Source of the DNA: UMGS1933 sp051891435
GTDB lineage: Bacteria > Bacillota > Clostridia > TANB77 > CAG-508
Length of the DNA: 64,000 nt
Direction: 5' to 3'
Assembly (NCBI GenBank): GCA_051891435.1
Contig: JBJFFE010000069.1
Coordinates: 24,611-88,610, forward strand
Below, one piece after another: positions 37,431 to 47,656 of the stretch; position 1 is the stretch's first letter, and each line of letters begins with the position of its first letter. The position numbers were made by a program, and so were the translations under genes. Below the pieces are notes generated by a model. The model was not told the DNA's origin and made no database searches. It worked only from the letters and a program-made list of their open reading frames with translations.

Positions 37431-37805
37431 ATGCAAAAAAATAATAATGGTAGTAACCGTTTAGCTAGAGTTAATGAGGAATTAAAAAGAGAAATTAGTA
37501 ATATAATTAACTATGAAGTAAAAAATTCTAATGTAACAGGAATGATTAGTGTAACTAAAGTAAAGGTTTCACCAGATTTACGATATGCTAAAGTATCAGT
37601 TAGTATAATAAATTCTAGAAACGTAAAACAAACACTTGCAGGATTAAAAGCAGCCTCTGGATTTATTAGAAGTAGAATAGCAGAAAAGATAAATTTGAGA
37701 ATAACTCCAGAATTAGTATTTGAATTAGATGATTCAATGGTATATGGAGAAAGAATAGATAATATATTAAAAGATATTATGCAAGATATAAAACCTGAAG
37801 AATAG
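37431..37805 (+). CDS. rbfA: Ribosome-binding factor A
   Basis: A 124-residue KH-like 30S maturation factor: RLARVNEELKREISNIINYE, ISVTKVKVSPDLRYAKVSVS, RITPELVFELDDSMVYGERI. Start at 37431 after AAAGGAG. Usual position after infB, nine bases before nrnA. Confidence 0.96.
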   Translation: MQKNNNGSNRLARVNEELKREISNIINYEVKNSNVTGMISVTKVKVSPDLRYAKVSVSIINSRNVKQTLAGLKAASGFIRSRIAEKINLRITPELVFELDDSMVYGERIDNILKDIMQDIKPEE

Positions 37806-37814
37806 GAGATATAT

Positions 37815-38771
37815 ATGACTATAGATAAAATTAAAGAAGAAATAAATAATGCAGAAAGTATAATAGTTTTAACCCATGAAATGCCAGATGGAGATGCTAT
37901 TGGAAGCAGTTTGGCAATGTATAATGGACTAAAAACACTTGGTAAAGATGTAGAGGTTGTAATGTCAAATAATTCAGCAGTTTTTGATTTTTTACCAGGA
38001 GCAAGTGAAATAAAAATAGAAGGAACAAAAAACAATTATGATTTGGCAATTGCATTAGATTGCGGTGATATAAAAAGATTAAATGGTTATACAGAATATT
38101 TTGAAAATGCAAATACTACTATACAAATAGACCATCACGAAATAAATACAATGTTTGGAGAATATAATTTTGTAAATCCAACAGCACCAGCATGTGCACA
38201 GATATTAATTACAATTTTAGAGGAATTAGGCATAGAAATAACAAAGGATATAGGTACATGTTTACTTACAGGAATAATAACAGATACAGGAGGATTTAAA
38301 TATCAAGGAGTATCTGCAGAAACTTTTGAATTTGCAGCTGAACTATTAAATAAAGGTGTAAATGTATCTAATATTTATAAGAAAGTCTTACAAACTATTT
38401 CAAAATCTAAATTTGAACTTAGAAAATTAGCTATGGAAAGATTAGAATTTTTAGAAGATGGGAAAATTGCATTTACATATTTAAATGCCGAAGATGAAGA
38501 AAAAATAAATGCCGAAGCAGATAGCCATGAGGGAATAGTTGAAATGGGAAGAGATGTTGAAGGGGTAGAAGTATCAATATTTTTAAGAGAGAACAAAGAA
38601 AAAGATGGATATAAAATCTCTTTAAGGTCTAACGAATATGTAAATGTAGCAGATATATGCTTAATGTTTAATGGAGGAGGACATTTAAGAGCAGCAGGAG
38701 GAAATATAAAACTACCATTAGAAGAAGCAAAACAAAGAATAGTAGAAGAATGTAAGAAAAACTTAAAATAA
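37815..38771 (+). CDS. nrnA: DHH phosphoesterase, oligoribonuclease/pAp-phosphatase
   Basis: A 318-residue DHH/DHHA1 protein degrading nanoRNA and 3'-phosphoadenosine phosphate. Metal-binding motifs: HEMPDGDAIGSS, ALDCGD, IDHHEINTMFG; C-terminal NGGGHLRAAGG substrate loop. RBS AGGAGAT. Between rbfA and truB, the standard order. Confidence 0.95.
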   Translation: MTIDKIKEEINNAESIIVLTHEMPDGDAIGSSLAMYNGLKTLGKDVEVVMSNNSAVFDFLPGASEIKIEGTKNNYDLAIALDCGDIKRLNGYTEYFENANTTIQIDHHEINTMFGEYNFVNPTAPACAQILITILEELGIEITKDIGTCLLTGIITDTGGFKYQGVSAETFEFAAELLNKGVNVSNIYKKVLQTISKSKFELRKLAMERLEFLEDGKIAFTYLNAEDEEKINAEADSHEGIVEMGRDVEGVEVSIFLRENKEKDGYKISLRSNEYVNVADICLMFNGGGHLRAAGGNIKLPLEEAKQRIVEECKKNLK

Positions 38772-38780
38772 GGGAAATAA

Positions 38781-39652
38781 ATGGATGGTATAATTATAAT
38801 AAATAAACCGAAAAACTTTACATCACATGATGTAGTAAATGTTTTAAGAAAAACTTTAAATACAAAGAAAATCGGGCATACAGGGACATTGGATCCAAAT
38901 GCAACAGGAGTATTACCATTACTTATAGGACAAGCAACTAAAATTTCTAAGTATTTAATAGAACATGATAAAGAATATATTGCAACAATAAAATTAGGAG
39001 AAAAAAGAGATACAGCAGATTCTGAAGGTAAAGTTATTTACAAAGACTTGAATGTTCAAAATATAATTCGGAAATTTGTCTAAAAAGAATTTAAAAGAAA
39101 TTTTAAATTCTTTTTTAGGCAAGCAAAAACAAACTCCCCCACAGTATTCATCAATAAAAATAAATGGGAAGAAAGCATATGAATACGCAAGAAAAGGACA
39201 AGAGGTATATATAGAACCAAGAGATATAGAGATATATAATATTGAACTAATAAGTTTTGAAAATGATGAGATTATGTTTAAAGTTTCTTGTTCTAAAGGA
39301 ACATATATAAGAACATTATGCGAAGATATATCTGAAAAAATACGGGACAGTAGGATATATGAAAGAACTTACTAGAACTAAAGTAAATGAATTTAAACTA
39401 GAAGATTCAGTAACAATTGATGAAATAAAAGAAAATAGCCTAATAGTAAATGAAAAAATCATTAGTATAGAAGCAATATTTATGGACAAACAAAAAATAA
39501 GTTTAAATGATAGAAAGAATGAATTATTTTTAAATGGAGTTAGATTGACTTTTGAAAAACCAGATGGTATATATAGAATATATAAAGATAATCAATTTAT
39601 TGGATTAGGAATAATAACGGGCAATCTGCTAAAAAGAGATGTAATAATTTGA
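38781..39652 (+). CDS. truB: tRNA pseudouridine-55 synthase, two CGGN frameshifts
   Basis: Makes pseudouridine 55 in the T-loop of tRNAs. Start at 38781 after AAGGGAA. N-terminal KPKNFTSHDVVNVLRK and catalytic GHTGTLDPNATGVLPLLIGQ (Asp). CGG at 39069 read as Gly gives NIIGNLSKKNLKEILNSFLG; CGG at 39343 gives KIGTVGYMKELTRTKV, matching family GxxAHLxxLRRTxxG. 289 residues, normal length. As triplets it would break into three short ORFs. Confidence 0.95.
39069..39072 (+). other. +1 frameshift site CGGA in truB, site 1
   Basis: Codon 97. Triplet reading meets TAA four codons later; the Gly reading continues into QTPPQYSSIKINGKKAYEYAR. Confidence 0.92.
39343..39346 (+). other. +1 frameshift site CGGG in truB, site 2
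   Basis: The only site with G as fourth base. The Gly reading gives EKIGTVGYMKELTRT. Confidence 0.92.
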
Positions 39653-39657
39653 AATGT

Positions 39658-39714
39658 CGTAGGGGCAAGGCTATGTCCTTGCTCAGGGTAGGCATTTAAG
39701 GCCTACCCCTACAA
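39658..39714. repeat. GC-rich dispersed hairpin, copy 8 (double)
   Basis: Outer GTAGGGG/CCCCTAC enclosing two inner hairpins (GGCAAGG...CCTTGCT and GGGTAGGC...GCCTACCC). Confidence 0.7.
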
Positions 39715-39734
39715 ATGAATTAGGGGGGATTTAT

Positions 39735-40199
39735 ATGTCAATGTTTAGTTTATTGATGGGATTATTTGCAATAATTTTTTGGATAATAAGGGTGGCAGTA
39801 GCATTTACTGCAAGCATGAATATGGAATTCATTATAACACCATTAAATTTACAAGTAGAAATTATTTTAACATTTGTGACTTTAATATGCATAATACTAA
39901 TTTTTAAAAGAAGTATGATAGGAGCGTTATTATACTTAATATCTTATTGGGGATATTTTGGAATGTATATTTATAATATATTAACTAATATTGAAAACAT
40001 TGTAATAGTAGATTATATAAATATTTTTGTATCAGCAATAGGAATACTTTTGCCATTTATTATTTTTATTGACATAGGATTTAGCCAAAGTAATAAAAAA
40101 ACAAGTAATAAAACTAAAAAAACAGACTGGTATTATCAAAACGAGAAGTTTGATAGAAAATATGATGAAAGAGCAGATAAAAATCAATATAAATTCTAA
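39735..40199 (+). CDS. Hypothetical membrane protein
   Basis: 154 residues with four hydrophobic segments (about residues 1-25, 35-55, 60-80 and 95-117) and a charged, Lys/Asp/Tyr-rich cytoplasmic tail. RBS TTAGGGGGG. It interrupts the translation cluster between truB and rbgA. No family recognised. Confidence 0.65.
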   Translation: MSMFSLLMGLFAIIFWIIRVAVAFTASMNMEFIITPLNLQVEIILTFVTLICIILIFKRSMIGALLYLISYWGYFGMYIYNILTNIENIVIVDYINIFVSAIGILLPFIIFIDIGFSQSNKKTSNKTKKTDWYYQNEKFDRKYDERADKNQYKF

Positions 40200-40247
40200 G
40201 CTGAAGTTGAATTAAATAAAATCTTAAAGAGATAGGAAATGAATTAA

Positions 40248-41146
40248 ATGGAAAATAAAACAAATATTAACTGGTATCCAGGTCATATGTTAAAAACAAA
40301 AAAACAAATTATAGAAGATTTAAAATTAATAGATGTTGTAATAGAAATATTGGATGCTAGAATTCCCAAATCTAGCCAAAATCCAGACATACAAAAAATA
40401 ATAAATAACAAAAAGAAAATAGTATTATTAAATAAATCTGATTTAGCAGATGAAAAACAAACTCGGTAAATGGATACAATATTTTAAAACAAATAACATA
40501 ATTGCAATTCCTACAGATTCTAATACTGGAAAAGGAACAAAAGATATTTTAAAAAAAGTACAAGAACTTATGCAAGAGGACATAGAAAAAGCAGCTTTAA
40601 GGGGAAGAACAAAAAAGAATATTAGAATAATGATACTTCGGAATACCAAATGTAGGAAAATCTTCCTTAATCAATAGATTAGTTAATAAAAAAACAGCAG
40701 AAGTAGGGAATAGACCGGGAGTTACAAAACAAAAACAATGGGTAAGAATAGGACAAAACATAGAATTATTAGATACACCAGGTGTTCTATGGCCTAAATT
40801 TGAAGATGAACAAGTTGCATTAAATTTAGCATATGTAGGTTCAATAAAAGACGAAATAATACCAAAAACAGAAGTTGCATATCAATTATTAAAATTTTTA
40901 TATAATAATTATAAACAAGAGATATTATTAAAATATAAATTGACAGAACAAGAAATGAGTAGTATAATAACTAATGTTGAAGAAGACAAAATATTAAATT
41001 TAATGAATATAATTGCAAAAAAAAGAGGAGCTATTATGTCTGGTGGAGAAATAGACTACGAAAAAATATCAGGGATAATACTTAATGATTTTAGAGCAAG
41101 CAAAATAGGAAGAATTACATTGGAGCAAATAAATGGAAAAAAGTAA
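40248..41146 (+). CDS. rbgA: Ribosome biogenesis GTPase RbgA, two CGGN frameshifts
   Basis: Circularly permuted GTPase (YlqF/RbgA) required for late 50S assembly. Start 40248. N-terminal NWYPGHMLKTKKQI, IEILDARIPKSSQNPDI, G4 LLNKSDLAD; CGG at 40464 read as Gly gives KQTGKWIQYFK; CGG at 40639 read as Gly gives MILGIPNVGKSSLINRL, so the site is the first Gly of the G1 loop; then G3 LLDTPGVLWPKF. 298 residues, normal length. The stop overlaps the mrnC start. Confidence 0.95.
40464..40467 (+). other. +1 frameshift site CGGT in rbgA, site 1
   Basis: Triplet reading is CGG TAA; the Gly reading gives QTGKWIQYFKTNN. Confidence 0.92.
40639..40642 (+). other. +1 frameshift site CGGA in rbgA, site 2
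   Basis: The Gly reading supplies the first residue of G1, GIPNVGKSS. Confidence 0.94.
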
Positions 41147-41510
41147 AATAGAAATGATGTCTCCATTAACATGGGCATATGTAGGAGATAGCATTTATGA
41201 AGTATATATAAGAACATATTTAATCGAAACAACAAATTTAAAACCACATAAACTACATATAAAAGCAATAAATTATGTTAAAGCGCAAGCACAGGCAGAT
41301 ACTTTAAAAAAAATATATGATGATTTAACGGACAAAGAAAAAGAAATAGTAAGAAGAACAAGAAACACGCAAAATCATCATGTAGCAAAGAATGCAGATC
41401 CAATTGAATATATGTATGCAACAGCCTTTGAAGGACTAATTGGATATTTATATTTAACAGAACAAAAAGAAAGATTAGAAGAAATACTACACATGACATT
41501 AGAACAATAA
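41133..41510 (+). CDS. mrnC: Mini-ribonuclease III
   Basis: A 125-residue RNase III-like nuclease without a dsRNA-binding domain; matures 23S rRNA in Bacillus. Core PLTWAYVGDSIYEVYIRTYL (catalytic Asp) and YMYATAFEGLIGYLYL (catalytic Glu). The start overlaps the end of rbgA by 14 bases in another frame. Confidence 0.93.
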   Translation: MEKSKIEMMSPLTWAYVGDSIYEVYIRTYLIETTNLKPHKLHIKAINYVKAQAQADTLKKIYDDLTDKEKEIVRRTRNTQNHHVAKNADPIEYMYATAFEGLIGYLYLTEQKERLEEILHMTLEQ

Positions 41511-41513
41511 ATT

Positions 41514-41541
41514 GTAGGGAACGACGTCCTCGTCGTTCTTT
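41514..41541. repeat. GC-rich dispersed hairpin, copy 9
   Basis: GTAGGG followed by AACGACG-TCCT-CGTCGTT. Confidence 0.6.
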
Positions 41542-41558
41542 GGATAAATATAAAAAAT

Positions 41559-41583
41559 GGCCCGTACCATACGTAGGGTCACA
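41559..41583 (+). pseudogene. tRNA-Glu remnant 1
   Basis: GGCCCGT joined directly to a decayed 3' end (ACCATACGTAGGGTCA); the body is deleted. It is followed by a 34-base spacer that repeats after remnant 2 with one difference. Confidence 0.7.
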
Positions 41584-41617
41584 GAAAGTAGAAAAAACGA
41601 AGAAAAAATAGATAAAT

Positions 41618-41693
41618 GGCCCGTTGGTCAAGCGGCCCAAGACGCTTAACCTCTCAAAGTGGAAGTCGTGCTTCGATACCATACGTAGGGTCA
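41618..41693 (+). pseudogene. tRNA-Glu remnant 2, full length but degenerate
   Basis: Begins GGCCCGTTGGTCAAGCGG as the intact gene does and keeps CTCTCAA, but the anticodon stem and the acceptor pairing no longer form and the CCA end is ACA. Not a credible functional tRNA. Confidence 0.75.
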
Positions 41694-41729
41694 CAGAAAA
41701 TAGAAAAAACGAAGAAAAAATAGATAAAT

Positions 41730-41804
41730 GGCCCGTTGGTCAAGCGGTTAAGACACCACCCTCTCAAGGTGGAATCATGGGTTCGATTCCCGTACGGGTC
41801 ACCA
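41730..41804 (+). tRNA. tRNA-Glu (CUC)
   Basis: 75 bases including encoded CCA. Acceptor GGCCCGT/ACGGGTC, D stem GTC/GAC, anticodon stem CCACC/GGTGG with loop CTCTCAA (anticodon CUC, reads GAG), T arm ATGGG-TTCGATT-CCCGT. All stems pair. Confidence 0.95.
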
Positions 41805-41939
41805 AAACAAAGCTTAGAAGTATTTATACTTTTAAGCTTATTTTTACTTAAAACATATGAATATTAATATAAAAATTCTTGATATATCGCCCAAAATGTA
41901 ATATAATCCCATAAGAAAAAGTATTTAAAGGAGAAAAAC

Positions 41940-44900
41940 ATGTCAAATTTTGTACACCTACACGTTCATAGTGAATTTAGTTTACTAGATGGAGCAAATA
42001 AAATAAAAGAACTGCCTGCTAGAGCAAAAGAACTTGGAATGGATGCAATAGCTATTACAGACCATGGGGTTATGTTTGGTGTAGTTGATTTTTATAAAGA
42101 ATGTAAAAAAGTAGGAATAAAGCCTATTATAGGATGTGAAGTTTATGTAGCACCAAGAAGTAGATTTGATAAAGAACCTGGAATAGACAATAAATACTCA
42201 CATCTAATTTTGCTTGCAAAAAATGAGGTAGGATACAAAAATTTATCTCACTTAGTATCAATGGGATTTACAGAAGGTTTTTATTATAAACCTAGAATAG
42301 ATTTAGAGATATTAGAACAATATCATGAAGGACTAATATGTTTAAGTGCATGCTTAGCCGGAAGTGTAAATAAAGCAATTTTAAAAGATGATATGGAGGA
42401 AGCAAAAAAGGTTGCACTATGGCATAAGAACTTATTTGGGGAAGATTATTACTTAGAAGTACAGCCCAATGGACTTCCAGAACAAGTAAAAGCAAACCAA
42501 AAGCTAATTGAGTTAAGCCGAGAATTAGAAATTCCTCTTGTTGCAACAAATGATGCACATTATTTAAAAAAAGAAGATGCATATAATCACGAAGTTTTAC
42601 TTTGCATACAAACTGGCAAAAAAATGAGTGATACAGATAGAATGAGAATGGGAGTAGACGAATTCTATGTAAAATCACCAGAAGAAATGTTAGATTACTT
42701 TAAAAATATTCCAGAAGCAATTGAAAACACTGTAAAAATAGCCGAAAAATGTAACTTCGATTTTGAATTTGGAAATACAAAACTTCCAAATTATGATGTC
42801 CCACCAGAATTTAAAACACATACAGAATATTTTGAAAAACTTTGTTATGATGGAATAAAGAAAAGGTATGGAGATAATCCTTCTAAAGAAGTAATGGATA
42901 GAGTAGAATATGAATTATCTGTTATAGAAAAAATGGGCTATGTTGACTATTACCTTATTGTATGGGATTTTATAAATTACGCAAAATCTCAAAACATATC
43001 TGTTGGACCGGGGCGTGGATCTGGCGCTGGTTCAATAGTAGCTTATGCAGTAGGAATAACAGATATAGATCCAATAAAATATAATTTACTTTTTGAAAGA
43101 TTCTTAAATCCAGAAAGAATAAGTATGCCAGACTTCGACGTAGACTTTTGCTATGAAAGACGACCAGAGGTTATAGATTATGTCTGTAGAAAATATGGAA
43201 GAGACCATGTTTCTCAAATTATAACGTTTGGAACAATGGCTGCAAGAATGGTAATAAGAGATGTTGGACGTGCCTTAGATGTGCCATATGCAGAGGTAGA
43301 TAAGCTTGCAAAAATGATACCAAATGAATTACATATAACAATTAAAAAGGCATTAGAACAAAACAGAGAATTAGCAAATTTATACGAAAATGATGAGCAA
43401 ACTAAGAAGATATTAGATATTGCAATGGGACTAGAGGGAATGCCAAGACAGGCTTCAACACATGCATGCCGGAGTTGTTATTACAAAAGATCCAGTTATA
43501 GAGTATGTACCTTTGTATGTAAATGAAGGAAATATAACAACAGAATTCATAATGACAACCCTAGAAGAATTAGGTTTGTTAAAAATGGACTTTTTAGGTC
43601 TTAGAACTTTAACCGTTATAGCAGATGCAATTAAATATGTAAAAAAAACTAGAGGTATAGATGTAGAATTTGACAAAGATATGAATGACCCAAAAGTATT
43701 TAGAGAAACTTGGCAAGCAGGAAATACATCTGGAGTATTTCAATTTGAAAGTCAAGGCATGAAAAACTTTATGAAGGAATTAAAACCAGATAGCCTAGAA
43801 GATATAATTGCCGGAGTTTCACTTTATAGACCTGGACCAATGGACCAAATCCCAAGATATATTCAAAACAAGCTTAATCCAGAACATGTAATTTATACAC
43901 ACCCAGCACTAGAGCCAATTTTAAATGTAACATATGGTTGTATGGTATACCAAGAACAAGTTATGCAAATAGTAAGAGATTTAGCTGGATATTCTCTAGG
44001 AAGAGCTGATTTAGTACGTAGAGCTATGGGTAAGAAAAAACTAGATGTAATGGCAAAAGAAAGAGAATATTTTATACATGGACAAACAGATGAAAATGGT
44101 AACATAATTATTCCTGGGTGTATTAGAAATGGAATAGATGAAGCAAGTGCAAATAAAATATTCGACGAAATGGCAGAGTTTGCAAAATATGCTTTTAACA
44201 AATCTCATGCAGCAGCATATGCAGTTGTATCTTATAGAACAGCATATTTAAAAACATATTATCCTACAGAATTTATGGCAGCAACACTAAATAGCTTTTT
44301 AGGAAACTTAGATAAAGTTCCAGAATACATAGATGAATGTAGAAGAATAGGAATAAAAATATTAAATCCAAGTATAAATAAAAGCTACACAAAATTTGCA
44401 GTATATGGTAATGATATAAGATTTGGCTTAGGTAGTGTTAAAAATGTTGGAGTAGGTGCAGTTGATAGTATAGTTGAGGAAAGAAAGAAGAATGGAGAAT
44501 ATAAAAGCTTTACAGATTTTTGTGAAAGAATATCTGGGGAAGCGGTAAACAAAAAATGCATAGAAAGTCTAATAAAAGCAGGTGCTTTTGATGAACTAGG
44601 ACAAACAAGAGCAACACTTATGGCTTCATTTGAAAGAGTTTTAGATACAATAAACAATGCTAATAAAAAGAATATGCAAGGACAAGTAACATTATTTGAT
44701 ATTGCAACCGAAGATAAATCTGTAGAAGAAAACAAATACACATTTACAACACTTCCTGAATATAGCGAAAAAGAGATTCTATCAATGGAAAAGGAAATGC
44801 TAGGAATATACATATCTGGACATCCACTTGAGAAATATAAAGATTTAATAAAAAAAGTTGCAACAATAGATACGTTAAAAATGATAGAATTACAAGAAAT

Positions 44901-45450
44901 TGAAGATCCAAATTTTGATATAACAACTATGGATGGAAAACCTGTAAAGTTTGCAGGAATTGTAACTTCTGTAAAAAAGAAATATACAAAAAATAATACA
45001 ATTATGGCATTTGTAACAGTAGAAGACTTGTATGGTCCCTGTGAAATAATAGTATTTGATAGTTGTTATGGAAGGTCAAGCGGAATATTGTTAGAAGAAA
45101 ACATAGTAATTATAGAAGGAAGACTTAGCATAAGAGAAGATGAAGATATAAAAATTGTAGCAAATAATATACGAGAACTAACTGAAAATGAAATTATTCG
45201 AAATGAAAGTAAAGTAGAAAATATGGCTAATAGACCTAAAGTTCTTACTTTAGATATAACAAATCTTGAAGAAGCGCAAAAGGCAAAATTACGTGGAGCG
45301 ATAAGATTTTTTAGCGGAGACAAAAACAATATAGCAGTACAAGTATTAGATAATGGAGAATATAAACCATGTGGAGCAATATACTTAGATAAAGAAATAT
45401 TAATACAGTTTGAGGATATTTTAGGAAAAGAAAGAGTAAAAGTAGAATAA
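41940..45450 (+). CDS. dnaE: DNA polymerase III alpha subunit DnaE, one CGGN frameshift
   Basis: Replicative polymerase of the DnaE type. RBS AAAGGAG. N-terminal PHP domain (HLHVHSEFSLLDGANK), palm with catalytic acids (GPGRGSGAGSIVAYA, MPDFDVDFCYERRPEVIDYV). CGG at 43470 read as Gly gives ASTHACGVVITKDP, matching the family's STHAAGVVI. Then FKTLGLLKMDFLGLRTL-like segment, NKSHAAAYAVVSYRTAYLK, helix-hairpin-helix and OB-fold. 1169 residues, normal. As triplets the polymerase is cut at residue 528. An essential gene cannot be a pseudogene here unless a second copy exists elsewhere. Confidence 0.97.
43470..43473 (+). other. +1 frameshift site CGGA in dnaE
   Basis: Codon 511. The preceding codon is TGC, so the site reads TGC CGGA GTT. 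The Gly reading gives THACGVVITKDP. Confidence 0.95.
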
Positions 45451-45477
45451 TGGACTATTTTGGAAAGATTAGGTTAA

Positions 45478-45663
45478 ATGAAAAAGAACCAAGAAATTAA
45501 ATATGAAAAAACAAGAGAAAGTGAGCTAAATGAACTTTATGACAAAACAGAAGACTTGCAAAATAGAGTTTATGAATTAAAAGAAATAATTTATGAAAAA
45601 GACTCTATAATTGAAGACTTAAATAGACAACTAGAAGAAATAAGGCATATACAAACGGACTAA
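45478..45663 (+). CDS. Small coiled-coil protein (61 aa)
   Basis: Highly charged, one continuous helix predicted (ELNELYDKTEDLQNRVYELK, IIEDLNRQLEEI). Weak RBS (GGAAAGATTAGG) 28 bases after dnaE, in the same transcript and before the terminator. No family recognised. Confidence 0.55.
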   Translation: MKKNQEIKYEKTRESELNELYDKTEDLQNRVYELKEIIYEKDSIIEDLNRQLEEIRHIQTD

Positions 45664-45704
45664 AATTGCAAATAAAAAATATATTATTGCGTAATTTGAA
45701 AAAT

Positions 45705-45745
45705 AACTCCCTTCATTTTTTGATATATAATATGAAGGGAGTTTT
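45705..45745. terminator. Terminator, usable in both directions
   Basis: AACTCCCTTCAT pairs with ATGAAGGGAGTT, then TTTATT. It sits between dnaE and a convergent gene. Confidence 0.8.
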
Positions 45746-45773
45746 ATTAACATCTGAAAATATAAATATAGTT

Positions 45774-47501
45774 TTATTCTACCACTGGTGCAATAAAATT
45801 TTCAATAGCATCACGAAGTTTAGGATGATGTATAACAAAATGAATTGCAGGATGAGTATTTTTTGAAATCATTACCCATTTACCAGAATGAATAGTAATG
45901 TTAATATTTCTAAATGTATTTATCTTATTCTCTAAAATTTTATAATTATTATGATTACTCATATATTTTTTTGTATCAGTTAAATGTTCTAAATATTCTT
46001 CGTAATTATAACAAATGTCATTAGTATAGAAAGTATCTGAAAGAGAAAGAAAAGGAGGATAATTTTCAAAATCTTCTTTTGATAGTTTTGGTATTTCATC
46101 TTCTAAAATATTGTCCTTTAGAATCTTTTGGATTGTTTGTCTCTGTTTTTTTACAGAATCTATTATTACTTTTGTATTTTCATTATTAACTTTATTGCGT
46201 TTTAAAATTTTCAAAAGTAACTCATCAGAAATTGTATGAATAGGAAGTGAAGATAAAATTCTTCTACGATTTCCTTTAATACTTGCATCAGATGAAATAA
46301 AAGCATCAAAATCATTTCTATTTTCTACTCTATAAATATCCATAAGTGGTTTTGCTTTATTTAATAAACACTCGGCTTTAGTTCTATAATATGCAACATC
46401 GGTTTTGTTACTTGTCAAATGATATTTTCCTTTATTATGATAGCCTTTAATACATTCACCAGTAAGTGCAACAGTACCTGATACATAATTAAAATGACAA
46501 TAAACAGAGTTTTGAAGTCCCGTTAAATAGTATGGAGAAACTTGACCTGTCATATAAATTGGAATCCAACTTTCAAGTCCTAACATCATTTCATTAAAAG
46601 GTCTATCAAGATTATGAATTATATTTAAATGAAGTCCTTTTTTTAATGTCATTGCAATAGCAAACATCCACTTTTTTCCGAAATCTACATCTTCTGCCAT
46701 ATCCTCCATAGGCATATCACTACACATAAAAACAGGCTCATTAGATTTTGATAGCACAGTAGCTTTGAAGAAGTCCAATTCTCCTTGTTTCATTTCTCCT
46801 ATTCCATAATAAGTTTTTGAACCAGACTTATAAAAAGGAACAAAAGGAACTTTCATTTCATCAAAATGAATTGCTTTAATATATGTATCTAGACTAAAGT
46901 TATCTAAATTTTTTAAAAATGTATCAATTTTATTGTTACTAGGAACTGAATTAGTAGAAAGCCAGTTTGATAATTTGTTAAAATAATTAGATCTATCATC
47001 TAAGTCTTTTAAAGAGCAACCTATAAGAAGTGAAATAGATTTTTTATCATCTTCAGACTTATATTTTGTAACAATAAAATTACATACAGCTTCAATAAAA
47101 TCTTGAGGTTTTGATGGATTTCTGCTTCCCGAACGAATTTTAGAAAGTAGAGAAGCATCATAACCAATAGCTCGAGATAAATCAGCTATATTTATATTTA
47201 AGTTCAAAAGAATGTTTCTAAAATTTCTACTTAATTGTTCATAATCAATAGCAATATCATTTAAAGTGCTAGATAAAGCATTATAAATTTCATTTCGAGT
47301 TAGATTTATATTTTTATTTTGACTAATATTATACAAACCATCTACTAATTGTTCTAATTGTTTACTTCTTATATTTGGAGTTCTTTCACCATTGCGATAA
47401 CGACTAATAACAGTAGAAGACAAACCAGATGCTACAACAAGTTCTTTAGAAGAACATTCCAATTGTTGTATATATTTATTTAATTGTTCACAAAAATTCA
47501 T
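45774..47501 (-). CDS. Large regulator with two HTH domains
   Basis: 575 residues. Two XRE-like helix-turn-helix units: residues about 6-45 (SSKELVVASGLSSTVISRYR) and about 100-125 (NIADLSRAIGYDASLLSKIR). The rest is a long helical region of no recognised family, possibly a sensor. RBS GGAGGTATTTA on the minus strand. Divergent from the sortase-substrate gene at 47657; a TTACC...GGTAA inverted repeat and TTTCACGGAAA lie in between and might be its operator. Native composition, no in-frame CGG. Confidence 0.7.
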   Translation of the reverse strand: MNFCEQLNKYIQQLECSSKELVVASGLSSTVISRYRNGERTPNIRSKQLEQLVDGLYNISQNKNINLTRNEIYNALSSTLNDIAIDYEQLSRNFRNILLNLNINIADLSRAIGYDASLLSKIRSGSRNPSKPQDFIEAVCNFIVTKYKSEDDKKSISLLIGCSLKDLDDRSNYFNKLSNWLSTNSVPSNNKIDTFLKNLDNFSLDTYIKAIHFDEMKVPFVPFYKSGSKTYYGIGEMKQGELDFFKATVLSKSNEPVFMCSDMPMEDMAEDVDFGKKWMFAIAMTLKKGLHLNIIHNLDRPFNEMMLGLESWIPIYMTGQVSPYYLTGLQNSVYCHFNYVSGTVALTGECIKGYHNKGKYHLTSNKTDVAYYRTKAECLLNKAKPLMDIYRVENRNDFDAFISSDASIKGNRRRILSSLPIHTISDELLLKILKRNKVNNENTKVIIDSVKKQRQTIQKILKDNILEDEIPKLSKEDFENYPPFLSLSDTFYTNDICYNYEEYLEHLTDTKKYMSNHNNYKILENKINTFRNINITIHSGKWVMISKNTHPAIHFVIHHPKLRDAIENFIAPVVE

Positions 47502-47567
47502 TAAATACCTCCGAAATCAATAATTATTAACTATTATAACATATCATAAAATTAGGAAAAAAACAAT

Positions 47568-47595
47568 TACCAAAGTTTCACGGAAAATTCGGTAA
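47568..47595. promoter_or_regulatory. Possible operator in the divergent gap
   Basis: TTACC and GGTAA arms flank an inner TTTC-ACG-GAAA. It is placed between the HTH regulator and the sortase-substrate gene. Weak evidence. Confidence 0.3.
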
Positions 47596-47656
47596 AAAAC
47601 ATAGAATCTAATACATAATATGATAAAATATTAATATAAAAAAGGAGGATAAAACA

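Noticed and set aside
41618..41693. Remnant tRNA as a special tRNA decoding CGGN
   Set aside because: It is a decayed copy of tRNA-Glu(CUC); its loop still reads CTCTCAA, has no complement to CGG or GGN, and the stems do not pair.
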